Part shown: piece after piece, positions 47,517 to 57,274 of the stretch
Layout: each line of letters starts with the position of its first letter
How positions within the stretch are numbered: position 1 is the stretch's first letter
From: Roseiarcus sp963805295
GTDB lineage: Bacteria; Pseudomonadota; Alphaproteobacteria; Rhizobiales; Beijerinckiaceae
NCBI GenBank assembly: GCA_963805295.1
Contig: CAWDTW010000081.1
Location: 1-64,000 of the forward strand
Length of the DNA: 64,000 nucleotides
Reading direction: 5' to 3'
Program-made: the position numbers and the translations under genes
Notes under the pieces: model-generated
The model's input: only the letters and a program-made list of their open reading frames with translations
The model's database searches: none
What the model was told of the DNA's origin: nothing

Positions 47517-47781
47517 GGAAAGCTCCTGTCTCGCATGGGGTTGAACCCCACGATCTTGAGACAGGGCCGCGCTTTCTCGTGGGTCCTTACCCCCGCGCCC
47601 TCTCCGCTCGCTCGCCGCCCCTACCGCGCGAGCGGTTTAGTCCTTGGGTCGATTCCGGCCGTCCGGCCGCCGCTCCAACCTGGCGCCAAGTGTCCGAGGG
47701 GGCCGAGCGGAGCGAGGGGCGAAGCAATTCGCGCCCTACGGCGTGGATTGCTTCGGCTTCGCCTCGCAATGACGGCGCCGC

Positions 47782-49149
47782 TCAGCACTCGACGAAATTC
47801 ACCGCCAGCCCGCCCAAGCTCGTCTCCTTGTATTTCGACTGCATGTCGGCGCCGGTCTGGCGCATGGTTTTGATCACGCTGTCGAGCGAGACCCGGTGGC
47901 GCCCGTCGCCGTGAAGCGCGAGCGAAGCGGCGGCGATCGCCTTGACCGCGCCGAAGGCGTTGCGCTCGATGCAGGGGATCTGCACCAGGCCGCCGACCGG
48001 ATCGCAGGTCATGCCGAGATGGTGCTCCATCGCGATCTCGGCGGCGTTCTCGATCTGGGGGTTCGTGCCGCCGAGCGCGGCGCAAAAGCCCGCCGCGGCC
48101 ATGGAGGACGCAACCCCGACCTCCCCCTGACAGCCGACCTCCGCGCCCGAGATCGAGGCGTTGAGCTTGAAGAGTCCGCCGATCGCGGTCGCGGTCAAAA
48201 GGAAATCGGAGAGCCCCGCCCGCGTCGCGCCCTCGCAATGGTCGCGGTAATAGCGCAAGGTCGCCGGAATGACGCCGGCCGCGCCATTGGTCGGCGCGGT
48301 GACGACGCGGCCGCCGGCGGCGTTCTCCTCGTTGACCGCCATGGCGTAGACGCTGACGAAGTCCATGATCTCGTGCGCCGGCCGGGCGTTGCGGCGGGCG
48401 TTCTCGGCGAGGCGGTCGAAGATTTTTTTCGCCCGCCGCTCGACCGCGAGGCCGCCGGGCAGCGGGCCGGATCGGGTAAGTCCCCGCTCGAGGCAGGCGA
48501 ACATCACGTCGAGCACGCGTTTCACATGCGCCTCGGCCGCCCCGGCCGGGCGCAACGCGTCCTCGTTGGCGCGAACGAGATCGGCGATCGAAAGCCCCGA
48601 CTCGCGCCCGCGAGCGAGAAGCTCGGCGCCGGAGCGGAAGGGATAGGGGACTTGAGCCTCGCCCGCCGTCGTATCCCCCTCCCCTTCGCGCAGGACGAAG
48701 CCGCCGCCGACCGAGAGCCAGATCTCGTCGGCGAGCGGCGCGCCGTCGGCGTTGCGGGCGACGAGGCGGAGCGTGTTGGGATGGCGCGGCGGCGGGGTCA
48801 GGACGTCGAAGATGATCGCGGTCGCCGGGTCGAAGGGGATGGCGCGCCCGCCGGCGAGGCGCAGGCGCTTGGTCTCGCGGACTTCGGCGGTGAGCGCGTC
48901 GGCTTCGTCGGGATCGACCGTCTCCGGGGTGAGGCCGCTGAGGCCGATGACCACCGCCTTGTCGGTCGCGTGGCCTTTGCCGGTGAAGGCGAGCGAGCCG
49001 TAGAGCGTGACCTCGACGCCTGCGACTGCGCGGATCGCGCCGCTCCCGACGAGTCCGGCGGCGAAGGCGGCGGCGGCCTTCATCGGCCCGACGGTGTGCG
49101 AGGAGGACGGTCCGACGCCGATCTTGAACAGTTCGAGGACGCTGATCAT
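47782..49149 (-). CDS. sdaA: L-serine ammonia-lyase (iron-sulfur dependent)
   Basis: Deaminates L-serine to pyruvate and ammonia. A 455-residue single-chain enzyme: KIGVGPSSSHTVGPM at the N-terminus, APTNGAAGVIPATLRYY, the [4Fe-4S] cysteines in GCQGEVGVASSMAAAGFC and MTCDPVGGLVQIPC, and the C-terminal KETSLGGLAVNFVEC, whose Cys reaches the active site in this family. The MFS transporter gene lies 92 bp upstream on the same strand and may supply substrate. The insertion of IS91 copy 2 just beyond its stop did not damage it. Confidence 0.95.
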   Translation of the reverse strand: MISVLELFKIGVGPSSSHTVGPMKAAAAFAAGLVGSGAIRAVAGVEVTLYGSLAFTGKGHATDKAVVIGLSGLTPETVDPDEADALTAEVRETKRLRLAGGRAIPFDPATAIIFDVLTPPPRHPNTLRLVARNADGAPLADEIWLSVGGGFVLREGEGDTTAGEAQVPYPFRSGAELLARGRESGLSIADLVRANEDALRPAGAAEAHVKRVLDVMFACLERGLTRSGPLPGGLAVERRAKKIFDRLAENARRNARPAHEIMDFVSVYAMAVNEENAAGGRVVTAPTNGAAGVIPATLRYYRDHCEGATRAGLSDFLLTATAIGGLFKLNASISGAEVGCQGEVGVASSMAAAGFCAALGGTNPQIENAAEIAMEHHLGMTCDPVGGLVQIPCIERNAFGAVKAIAAASLALHGDGRHRVSLDSVIKTMRQTGADMQSKYKETSLGGLAVNFVEC

Positions 49150-49241
49150 TGCTGCGCTCCGGCGAACGAAGCCCTTCTGGCGATTAATGCAACGGCTCGG
49201 GCCGCGCGCATAGAAACCGGAAGTTTGGCCCCGGCGATGCC

Positions 49242-50577
49242 TTACGCCCCTTCGTCGTACTCGGTCGAAATATCCTTTCCCGTGTAATCCGGCATGAGCC
49301 CCGCGGATATCAGGCTGATCACCGCACAGAGCGCGATGTAGACCGCGATCGCATACCCGGTGTGATAGGCCGCAAACAGCGCGGTGGCGATCAGCGGCGC
49401 CGGCCCGCCGGCGATAACGGAGGCGAGCTGATAGCCGAGCGACGCGCCGCTGTAGCGCAGGCGCGGCGTGAACGCCTCGGCGATCAGCGCAGCCTGCGGT
49501 CCGTACATCATGTCGTGCGGGATCAACGACAGCACGATGGCGATGAACACCGCCGAGGCGAAGCCGCTGTCCAGCATGCCGAAGTACAGGAAGCCGAACA
49601 GCCCGGTCGCCGCCGCGCCGATCAGATACATCCTCCGGCGCCCGATGCGGTCGGAAATATGACCGAAGAGCGGAATGGAGACGAAGGAGACTAAGGAAGC
49701 GATCAGCACCGCGCTCAGGATCAGGTTGCGCGGCATCTTCAACGTGCCGACGCCGTAGGCGAAGACGAAGGCGGTGAAGATGTAGAACGGCGCCTGTTCG
49801 GCCATGCGCAGCAGGGCGGAGAGGATGATTTCCCGCGGCTGGCGCTTCACCACCTCGACGATGGGGGTGCGCTCGACGCGGTTGGCCTCGACCAGTTGGC
49901 GGAACACCGGGGTTTCCAGGATGCCGAGGCGGATCCACAGCCCAATGCCGATCAGCACGATGCTGAGCGCGAACGGGATCCGCCAGCCCCAAGTCGCGAA
50001 ATCCAGGACCCGCCCAGGCGCTGAACGCCAGGATGACCAGGTTGGAGAGGAACAGGCCCGAGGGCACGCCGAACTGCGGCCAGGAGGCGACGAGGCCCCG
50101 ACTGCCGTGGCTGCGCGCCCATTCCATCGCGATCAGCACCGAGCCGCCCCATTCCCCGCCCACCCCGATGCCTTGCAGCATGCGAAGGATGGTCAGGATG
50201 ACCGCGCCCCAGACGCCGATGGAGGCGTAGCCGGGCACGAAGGCGACCAGGAAGGTGGAGACGCCCATCAGCAGCAGGGTGGCGATCAGCGTCGCCTTTC
50301 GGCCGATCCGGTCTCCGTAATGGCCGAAGATGGCGGCACCGATCGGGCGGCCGACGAAGCCCACGAAATACGTGCCGAAGGCAGCCAGCGTGCCGGTCAG
50401 CGGGTCCTGCTTCGGGAAGTACAGCGCCGGGAAGATCAGGCCGGCGGCGGTGCCGTAGATGAAGAAGTCGTACCACTCGATCGTGGTGCCGACAGTGGCG
50501 GCGATGACCGCCTTGCGGAGCTCGGCGGCGTGTTGCTGGTCGGTGAGCGTTCCGACCGTGGTCGTGGCGTACGCCAT
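49242..50577 (-). pseudogene. MFS (metabolite:H+ symporter family) transporter with one frameshift
   Basis: The ATG at 50577, after a good GGAGG, begins a typical MHS-type transporter: TVGTTIEWYDFFIYGTAAGL, FGTYFVGFVGRPIGAAIFGH, YGDRIGRKATLIATLL, and QGIGVGGEWGGSVLIAMEWA. The frame is lost after ILAFSAWAG near 50010, and a 1-base shift restores FATWGWRIPFALSIVLIGIG and the second six helices, ending MPDYTGKDISTEYDEGA. Both halves are conserved to the ends, so an indel error or very recent mutation is likely. It would be a proton symporter for a small carboxylate or zwitterion; adjacency to sdaA suggests a serine link, by inference only. Confidence 0.82.
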
Positions 50578-50826
50578 AACCAATCCTCCCTGTCGCGATG
50601 TTTTTCTCAATAACGGATTCGTTACCTGTGAAAATTGCTCGCGTCATGGCGGCGAACAAGGGTCTCGCCGGGATACGACGCTCTGCGCTGGCATTTCGCC
50701 TCCGCGCGACGGCGAAACCGGCATCTCGCGTCGGAGCTCAGCCGAAATCGGAGAAGCGGCGGCCTCAGGCGTCCTTGCTTCGCCGCGCCGCCACGCTTAT
50801 CTACGGGGTTCAAGGAGCGAGCCCCC
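50578..50826. other. Divergent intergenic region
   Basis: About 250 bp between the MFS and NifU-like genes, which are transcribed away from each other. Promoters for both should lie here; none could be assigned reliably. Confidence 0.4.
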
Positions 50827-51392
50827 ATGTTCATCCAGACCGAAGCCACCCCCAATCCCGCGACGCTCAAATTCCTGCCCGGCCGCGTGGTCATGGACGA
50901 AGGCACGTTCGAGGCGCGCGATCTCGCCCAAGCCGAGCGCTCGCCGCTCGCCAGGGCGCTGATGGAGCTTGCCCGGCGTCGGCGGCGTGTTCTTCGCCAA
51001 TGATTTCATATCGGTGACCAAGACCGAGGGCGAATGGCAGCACCTCAGGCCCGCCGTGCTCGGGGTGGTGACCGAATTCTTCCTGTCGGGCGCGCCGCTC
51101 ATCGCCTCGGGCGGCGCCGACGCGGTTGGGATCGGCGAATTCTTCGACGCCAAGGACGCCGAGACGGTCGAGGCGATCAAGGAGCTGATCGAGACCCGCG
51201 TCCGGCCGGCGGTGGCAGGCGACGGCGGGGACATCATCTTCAAGGGCTTCCGCGAGGGCGTCGTCTATCTCAAGATGAAAGGCGCCTGCTCCGGCTGCCC
51301 CTCCTCGACTGCGACGTTGCGGCGCGGAATCCAGAATTCTGCTGACGCACTTTTTGCCCGAGGTTCAGTCGGTGGAGCCGATCGAGGGCTGA
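50827..51392 (+). pseudogene. NifU-like Fe-S scaffold protein with two single-base insertions
   Basis: Starts MFIQTEATPNPATLKFLPG, the classic N-terminus of alphaproteobacterial NifU-like proteins. At about 50972 one extra T (gagcttgcc for gagctgcc) breaks the frame before LPGVGGVFFANDFISVTK. The C-terminal NifU domain with VRPAVAGDGGDIIFKGF and KGACSGCPSSTATLRRGI follows. An extra T near 51333 (aattctg for aatctg) then hides the expected LLTHFLPEVQSVEPIEG end. The CxxC that binds the cluster is present. Two indels in a highly conserved gene make sequencing error the likely explanation. Confidence 0.85.
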
Positions 51393-51395
51393 GCG

Positions 51396-52346
51396 TTAGC
51401 GTAGCGGCTTCTCCCCTCCCGCCGCCGTAATCACCGCTACGATGATGAGGCCGGTGAGGACGAGGCGGACGCCGGCGCTGACGCCGAAGGTGTTGAGCAT
51501 CGTCAGCAGCAGCACGAGAAACAGCGCCCCGCCCCAGACGCCGGGGAGATTGGCCTTGCCGCCCGCGACCGAGGTGCCCCCGATGACGACGACGGCGATC
51601 GAGGACAGGAGATATTCGGCGCCGATGTCGACGTTGGCGCCGCGGAAGTAGCCGGCGAGCAACGCCCCGTCGAGACCGCCGAGCGCGCCGCATAGGGCGT
51701 ACGTCGCGAAGCGCACGGGCTCGACCTTCACGCCGGCGAACCGTGCGGCGCGGATGTTCTGTCCGATCGCGAGCACCGAGCGCCCCCAGATCGTTCGATT
51801 GAGGGCGATGTTGGCGGCCGCCGCAAACAGCGCCGTCAGGATCGCCAGCAGCGGGACGCCGGCAATCTGGATATTGGTGAAGTCCGCGAATCCGGGCGGC
51901 GGCTTGATCTGGAGGCCGCGGCCATAGCTGATGTCGACCGACTGGATGACGAAGCTCGCCGACAGCGTCGCGATGATCGGCGGGATGCGCAGAGCCCAAA
52001 TCAGCAGATAATTGACGGCGCCGACGGCGAGCCCGCAACCGAGCGCGGCGGCGAGGCCTGCCGCGACCAAACGATCGTCCCCGCCCATCGTCTTCATCGC
52101 GACAGCGCTCGCGAGTCCGATGTTGGCCGGCAGAGAAAGGTCGACGTTGCCCGGTCCCAGCGTAATGACGAACATCTGCCCGACGCCGACGATCACGGTG
52201 AACACCGCCAGCGACAGCGCGGCGGTCAGCATTCCGCCCGCTCCGTAGCCGCCGGTGAAGGCGACCGCCGCAAGCCAGACGATTGCCGCGCCGAGGAAAG
52301 ACCAGATCCACGGCCGCGCTAGCAGGGTCCGGCCGGCGCTCGTCAT
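51396..52346 (-). CDS. Sugar-type ABC transporter permease 2
   Basis: A 316-residue permease of RbsC type: VGVGQMFVITLGPGNVDLSLPANIGL holds the conserved G.DLS loop, SIAVVVIGGTSVAGGKANLPG is the coupling-helix region, with about nine hydrophobic segments. The ATG overlaps the upstream permease stop (ATGA). It forms a heterodimeric channel with the next permease gene. Confidence 0.9.
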   Translation of the reverse strand: MTSAGRTLLARPWIWSFLGAAIVWLAAVAFTGGYGAGGMLTAALSLAVFTVIVGVGQMFVITLGPGNVDLSLPANIGLASAVAMKTMGGDDRLVAAGLAAALGCGLAVGAVNYLLIWALRIPPIIATLSASFVIQSVDISYGRGLQIKPPPGFADFTNIQIAGVPLLAILTALFAAAANIALNRTIWGRSVLAIGQNIRAARFAGVKVEPVRFATYALCGALGGLDGALLAGYFRGANVDIGAEYLLSSIAVVVIGGTSVAGGKANLPGVWGGALFLVLLLTMLNTFGVSAGVRLVLTGLIIVAVITAAGGEKPLR

Positions 52347-53317
52347 CGCCTTGCCCCGTTGCGGCTGATGAGCACGCGCGCGGCGAGAACGATGATGAGG
52401 ATCGCGCCATTCGCGGCGACCTGCCAGTCGGGAGGGATGCGCATGAACGTCAGCAGCGGCGAGGCGGCCATCGCCATCGTCAGCGCGCCGATGACCGCGC
52501 CGACCGGCGACACCTTTCCGCCGACGAATTCGCCGCCCCCCAGGATAACCCCGGCGATCGACAAGAGCGTATAGCCGTTGCCGATGTTGGCGTCCGCCGA
52601 AGTCGTGATGCCGACGAGCGCCATGCCCGACAACACGCCGAAGGCGCCGGCCAGCGCGAACAGCGCGGCCTTAGCCTCGAGGAGCGACCAGCCCGCGCGC
52701 CGGATCGCCACAGCGTTGCCGCCCGAGCCGCGAAGGATCGCGCCGTAGGAGGTGCGCATCAGGCCGAAATAGCCGCCCGCGGCGATGAGCGCGGCGGCGA
52801 CGATCGGGAAAGGAACGAGCGGCGGCTTGACGCCCATGATCGCCTGAAGCCAGTCGGGCGCCTTTCCGCCGGGTTTCGGCAGCAGCAGGATCGCGAGGCC
52901 CTGCCAGACGAAGCTCATGCCGAGCGTCACCACGATCGACGGCAGATTGCGAAGATAGATGAGGGCGCCTAGCGCCGCGTAGAGCGCGACGCAGCCGATC
53001 AGCGTCAGCGCGCCGAGCCACGGCTCGTCACGGAGCCAGGCCGCCGAGACGCAGCAGACGAAGCCGACGAAGGTGCCGATCGAGAGGTCGAGGTCGTTGC
53101 CGGCCATGACGAACATCTGCGCCATCGTCGCAAGCGCGATCGGGATCGCGAGATTCAGCATCAGCGTGAAGCCGAAATAGCTGATCGCCCGCGGATTGAG
53201 CCAGGCGATCGCCGCGACGACGAGGGCGAGCGACAAGGCGGGCAGCGCCGCGCGGAGCCTGCGCCGCAGGTCTGTCCCGCCGGCGCTCGAGCGCGCCGAG
53301 GCCGGCGCTGCGCTCAC
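52343..53317 (-). CDS. Sugar-type ABC transporter permease 1
   Basis: A permease of about 324 residues. MAQMFVMAGNDLDLSIGTFVGF is the DLS loop, and SIAGVILGGGEFVGGKVSPVGAVIGAL the conserved coupling region. The GTG at 53317 was chosen because it falls 1 nt after the ATPase stop; an upstream ATG at 53335 would overlap that gene by 17 nt. It is co-translated with permease 2. Confidence 0.88.
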   Translation of the reverse strand: MSAAPASARSSAGGTDLRRRLRAALPALSLALVVAAIAWLNPRAISYFGFTLMLNLAIPIALATMAQMFVMAGNDLDLSIGTFVGFVCCVSAAWLRDEPWLGALTLIGCVALYAALGALIYLRNLPSIVVTLGMSFVWQGLAILLLPKPGGKAPDWLQAIMGVKPPLVPFPIVAAALIAAGGYFGLMRTSYGAILRGSGGNAVAIRRAGWSLLEAKAALFALAGAFGVLSGMALVGITTSADANIGNGYTLLSIAGVILGGGEFVGGKVSPVGAVIGALTMAMAASPLLTFMRIPPDWQVAANGAILIIVLAARVLISRNGARR

Positions 53318-53318
53318 G

Positions 53319-54791
53319 TCAGGCGGTCCCCGCAAAGGACGAATGGATGACGCGCTCTTCGCTCAACTCGCGGCGCGCCAGCTCGGCGACCACCGCCCCG
53401 TTGCGAAAGATATAGATGCGGTCGCAGTTCTTCAGCTCTTCGGTCTCCGTCGTGTGCCAGAGGAAGGTCCGTCCCGTCTGCGCCTCGGACCGGATGAGAT
53501 CGTAGACCTCTAGCTTCGTGCCGTAATCGACGCCGCGCATGGGATCGTCCATCAGCACGACGCGCGCGTCCGACGCGAGCGCCCTGGCGAAGAGCGCTTT
53601 CTGCTGATTGCCGCCCGACAGCGACAGAATATTGTGGTGGACGTCGGGCGTCCGGATCCCGATCCGCCGCCGCCAGGAATCGGCCAGCGCCTCCTCGAGC
53701 CGGGGCGAAATGAGCGGTCCGGCGCGAAGCTGCCGGAGCGAGCGCACGCCGATGTTCTGGGAAATCGACCATTGCGGGAACACGCCGTCCGACTGCCGAT
53801 CGCCGGCGATGAGCGCAACCGGGCCGTCGACCGTCTCGCCGGGCCGCGGTCGCGAGGCGGCGTCGAACGTCGCGAGCAAGAGATCGGTCTGGCCATGGCC
53901 CGCAAGGCCCGCGAGACCGACGATTTCGCCTTCGCGCGCGAGGAGGCGCCGCTCGTCCGTCTGACGGCTCGGACGCACGCGAACCCGGATCGGCGCTTCC
54001 AGGCGCGCGCCGGCCGCGGCCGCGGTCTCGGCGGCAGCGGGCTCGCTGGCGACCCCGCCCATCGCGGCGACGAGCTTCGCGCGATCGAAATTGCGCGCGC
54101 GGTCGGCGGCGACGACCTTGCCGTCCCGCATCACGACGATGCGGTCGCAGGTCGCCAGAACCTCGCCGAGAATATGGGAAATGAGCGTGCAGCTCGTTCC
54201 GGAATCGACCGAGCGCCGGACAAAGGCGAGCAACTGCCCGGCGGTGTGGGCGTCGAGCGAGGACGTCGGTTCGTCGAGGATGACCAGCCGCGCCGGCGCA
54301 TCCGAGACCGTGAAGGCCCGCGCGATCTCGACCATCTGCCGGCGGCCGATCGAAAGGTCCTCGACAAAGTCGCCCGGACTGACGCCGTGGCCCGGAAAAA
54401 TCACTTCGAGCTTCGCCCGGATGAGGGCAGACGCCTTGCGCCGCCAGCCGAAGCCGCGGATCGAGGGGTGAAGGATCCGTGCGTTTTCGGCCACGGTGAG
54501 GTTCGGACAGAGCGAAAGCTCCTGAAAGACGCAGCGCAGTCCGAGCGCCTTCGCGCGTCCGGACGAGTAGGCGCGCTGCTCCTCTCCGGCAATGACGAGG
54601 TGCCCGCGCTCGGGCGCGACGCCGCCGTTGAGCACATGCATCAGCGTCGATTTGCCTGCGCCGTTGTGGCCGACAACTCCGACGCATTCGCCTTCCGAAA
54701 TCGAAAAATCGACGCCGTCCAGAGCCCGAACGGCGCCGTAGGACTTTTCGACGCCTGCGAAGTCGACGAGGAAAGCGCCTGCGCCCGCCAT
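53319..54791 (-). CDS. Sugar-type ABC transporter ATPase with two nucleotide-binding domains
   Basis: A 490-residue RbsA/MglA-type protein. The first domain has Walker A GHNGAGKST, Q-loop CVFQELSLCPNL, signature DLSIGRRQ and Walker B LVILDEPTSSLD. The second domain has the usual degenerate Walker A (GLAGHGQTDLL, no GKS), signature SLSGGNQQK and VVLMDDPMRGVDYGTK. This asymmetry is normal for the family. It powers uptake through the two permeases downstream in the operon. Confidence 0.93.
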   Translation of the reverse strand: MAGAGAFLVDFAGVEKSYGAVRALDGVDFSISEGECVGVVGHNGAGKSTLMHVLNGGVAPERGHLVIAGEEQRAYSSGRAKALGLRCVFQELSLCPNLTVAENARILHPSIRGFGWRRKASALIRAKLEVIFPGHGVSPGDFVEDLSIGRRQMVEIARAFTVSDAPARLVILDEPTSSLDAHTAGQLLAFVRRSVDSGTSCTLISHILGEVLATCDRIVVMRDGKVVAADRARNFDRAKLVAAMGGVASEPAAAETAAAAGARLEAPIRVRVRPSRQTDERRLLAREGEIVGLAGLAGHGQTDLLLATFDAASRPRPGETVDGPVALIAGDRQSDGVFPQWSISQNIGVRSLRQLRAGPLISPRLEEALADSWRRRIGIRTPDVHHNILSLSGGNQQKALFARALASDARVVLMDDPMRGVDYGTKLEVYDLIRSEAQTGRTFLWHTTETEELKNCDRIYIFRNGAVVAELARRELSEERVIHSSFAGTA

Positions 54792-54839
54792 GGGTCCATC
54801 CGTCCGGCGCGCGCGGGGCGGCCGCCTCTGCTTTGTGGT

Positions 54840-55859
54840 CTACTTCAGATTGGCGTTGATCGCGGCGATCGCGTCGGCCTGGGTGTATTCGTGGCTCGCG
54901 ACGCCCCCCTTCGGAATCTTCGGCAGCTCCGCTTCGAAGTCGTTTTGATTGAACGAGAGGTAGGGGACGAGAAGGTCGTGCGGGATCTTTTTGTTGCCGT
55001 CGAGCACCTGCTGCGCCACCCAGAAGGCGAGCGTCGACACGCCGGGCGCGATCGAAGCCGACCAGGTGGTGTAGCCGTCTTTGTCCTTCTGCTCCTTCCA
55101 CCACTGCAACTCGTCCTGGCGATTGCCCTCGATGATGGTCGGGCGCGGCTTGCCGGCGGCTGCGAACGCCTGGGCGGCGCCATAGCCGTCGCCGCCCTGA
55201 TCGACGACGCCGACGATCGGCGGGAGCGAGGGCAGCACGGTCGCGACCGCCTTCTGCGCGGTCGTCTGGTCCCAGTCGCCGGTGACCGACGACACGATCT
55301 TGAACTCCGGATGCGCCTTCACGCCTTCGAGAATGCCGGAGTGGATCGCGTCGTCGATCGAGGTGCCGGCGAGGCCGCGGATTTCGAGCAGGTTCCCGCC
55401 CTTCGGCTGGAGCTTGGCCATGTGATCGACTTCCTCCTTGCCCATGTCCTTGAAGTCGACCACGACCCGGTAGGCGCAGGGCTCGGTGACGATGCCGTCG
55501 AACGAGACGACGACGATGCCCGCGTCGCAGGCCTGCTTGATCGAGCCGTTCAGCGCATCGGGCGAAGCGGAGTTGATGACGATGGCGTTATAGCCCTGCA
55601 GGATGAGGTTCTGGATCTGGGCCGCCTGCGTCGGCACTTCCTTGTCGGCGGTGGTGAACACGTCGGCCGCGGCGACGACGTGATCTTTTACTGCCTGCTG
55701 GGTGACGATGTCGTAGCTGTTCAGCATCGCCTGGCGCCAGGAATTGCCGGCGTAGTTGTTGGAGAAGGCGATTTTCATCTTGCTGGTGTCCGCGTGCGCG
55801 GACCCGGCCAACAGCGCGCCGGCGGCGAACAGGGCGAGCATGGAGACGTTGCGGGTCAT
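54840..55859 (-). CDS. Sugar-type ABC transporter, periplasmic substrate-binding protein
   Basis: A 339-residue protein with signal peptide (MLALFAAGALLAGSAHAD), then KIAFSNNYAGNSWRQAMLNS, LILQGYNAIVINSASPDALN, ACDAGIVVVSFDGIV, GVVDQGGDGYGAAQAFAAAG and WSASIAPGVSTLAFWVAQQ. This is the type I periplasmic-binding fold, of the AI-2/ribose-like class. It is the first gene of a four-gene operon (binding protein, ATPase, two permeases). The ligand is not identifiable. Confidence 0.92.
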   Translation of the reverse strand: MTRNVSMLALFAAGALLAGSAHADTSKMKIAFSNNYAGNSWRQAMLNSYDIVTQQAVKDHVVAAADVFTTADKEVPTQAAQIQNLILQGYNAIVINSASPDALNGSIKQACDAGIVVVSFDGIVTEPCAYRVVVDFKDMGKEEVDHMAKLQPKGGNLLEIRGLAGTSIDDAIHSGILEGVKAHPEFKIVSSVTGDWDQTTAQKAVATVLPSLPPIVGVVDQGGDGYGAAQAFAAAGKPRPTIIEGNRQDELQWWKEQKDKDGYTTWSASIAPGVSTLAFWVAQQVLDGNKKIPHDLLVPYLSFNQNDFEAELPKIPKGGVASHEYTQADAIAAINANLK

Positions 55860-56032
55860 CGATATCCTCCCGAAATCCCTCGCGCGACGGCTCTCGCGGG
55901 GCGGACCGCTTTTCGTGATTGACGTTCCCGGCCGCGGGGCGAGGGCGTCCGCGGCGCTGACGTGCCAGAGCTAACATGTCAGAAAAATTCGAGTCAATCG
56001 CCCGACGCTTGCCACACGCTTGTGGATTATAA

Positions 56033-56061
56033 TTGACAAAGTGTCGGTTGCGAACTATCTC
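56033..56061 (+). promoter_or_regulatory. Likely promoter of the toxin-antitoxin operon
   Basis: TTGACA, exactly 17 bp, TATCTC. Transcription would begin near 56068, which is the GTG of the toxin, so the mRNA would be leaderless. Many type II systems autoregulate at this position. Confidence 0.5.
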
Positions 56062-56067
56062 ATTGGC

Positions 56068-56210
56068 GTGCTCGAAATTCGCCAGACCGTCGTCTTTTCG
56101 GACTGGCTCGCCAGCATTCGAGACACCAGAGCCGTCGGAAGGATCGACGTCCGAATTCGGCGGTTGTCATTGGGAAATTACGGCGACGCGAAGTCGGTCG
56201 GCGGCGGCGT
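56068..56210 (+). pseudogene. RelE/HigB-type toxin, N-terminal half (cut by IS630)
   Basis: Reads LEIRQTVVFSDWLASIRDTR and then GRIDVRIRRLSLGNYGDAKSVGGGV up to the TA target at 56211-56212. Deleting IS630 copy B with one TA joins it to the second half as GGGVSELRIDYGPGYRVYF, the conserved centre of the RelE-type addiction-module killer family. The restored toxin would have about 118 residues. Confidence 0.92.
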
Positions 56211-56212
56211 TA

Positions 56213-57270
56213 GAGCGGAATCCGATCATCCTGTATCGTGCTCATAACCACAGGATTTGAAGTAATTTGTACATTGCGAGGGCTTGAAGATTTCGGCGCA
56301 GGTTTCGAGGGCGCGCATGAGGCCCACGACGGTCCGTTCGGCGATTTTGCGCAGGAAGGCTTTGAGCTTGGAGAAGGCTTTTTCGATGGGGTTCATATCA
56401 GGACTGTAGGCTGGGAGATATCGCAACTCCGCGCCCGCCGCCTTGATGAGTTGCTCGACCCGCGGCCCCTTGTGAGCCGGGAGATTGTCCATGACGACGA
56501 CCTCGCCGGGCGAGAGCGTGGGGACGAGGCATGTCTCCAGCCAATCCTCGAACCGGGCGGCGTTGATCGGTCCGTCGAAAGTCTTTGCCGCTGTCAGGCC
56601 GCGAAGGCGAAGGCCGGCGACCAAAGTCACCGTTTTGTAGTGACTGTGCGGGATGGCCGCCCGCAAGCGGCGCCCGCGCCGGCAACGTCCGCTTTTGCGC
56701 GCGAGATTGGTGGAGGCTCCGGTCTCGTCAATGAAAACGAGTTTCGTCGGATCGAGATCGAGCTGCCCCGCGAACCATTCCCAGCGTCGATTTTGGACGT
56801 CTGCGCGTTGTTGCTCCTCGGCATGCGCCGTTTTTTTTAAAGGTGATCGCGTGACGGTCGAAGAAGCGCCACAGCACGGAGACCGCAAAGCGCTCGCCGC
56901 AATTGGCGATCAGCCGCTCCTGGATCTCGAGCAGCGTCTTGTCCGGGCTGCGCCGGATCAGGCCCAACAGATAGTCGTGATGCGCCTCGATCCGGCCGGA
57001 GCGTCGGTCGCCGCCACAAGGCGCCGGCGAAATTTCGCCCGTGGTCTTGAACCGCTTCACCCAGCGCACTGCGCTCGCTATGCTCACTTTGAAATGCGCG
57101 GCCGCCTGATTGCGCGACAACCCGCCCAAGACCACCGCCTCAACCACGCGCTCGCGAAGATCGTTGGAAAGACCCATCCCCGCCGCCCCATTCTCGCAGC
57201 GTGAATGAGGAAGCAGAAATTAACCGATTCGGGAATCCCCCAACCGATTCAATCCGTTCGGATACCGCTC
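56213..57270 (-). mobile_element. IS630-family insertion sequence, copy B (1058 bp)
   Basis: The same element as 2030-3087, flanked by TA at 56211-56212 and 57271-57272. Its first 670 bp differ from copy A at about one position, but its last 390 bp differ at roughly 25-30 positions. It is inserted in the toxin gene. Confidence 0.94.
56226..57177 (-). CDS. IS630-family transposase (two frames joined by frameshifting)
   Basis: As in copy A, a helix-turn-helix frame (from 57177, LGGLSRNQAAAHFKVS) and a DDE frame (FIDETGAS, VVMDNLPAHKG, NPIEKAFSKLK, ending at 56226) overlap at a run of eight A. Amino-acid differences from copy A are concentrated in the N-terminal half. Both motifs and ends are intact, so it may be active. 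Confidence 0.9.
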
Positions 57271-57274
57271 TAGT

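Larger units (their letters stand above)
45064..47648 (-). mobile_element. IS91-type element with tyrosine recombinase, copy 2 (2585 bp)
   Basis: The inverted copy of 35526-38111, with both genes intact. The two copies point at each other, so their transposase-side ends face the 7-kb islet. Confidence 0.92.

Noticed and set aside
47782..50610. 942-codon minus-strand frame joining the MFS and serine dehydratase genes
   Set aside because: Looks like a fusion only because the MFS gene is frameshifted; the middle 250 codons are out-of-frame nonsense between two separate genes.
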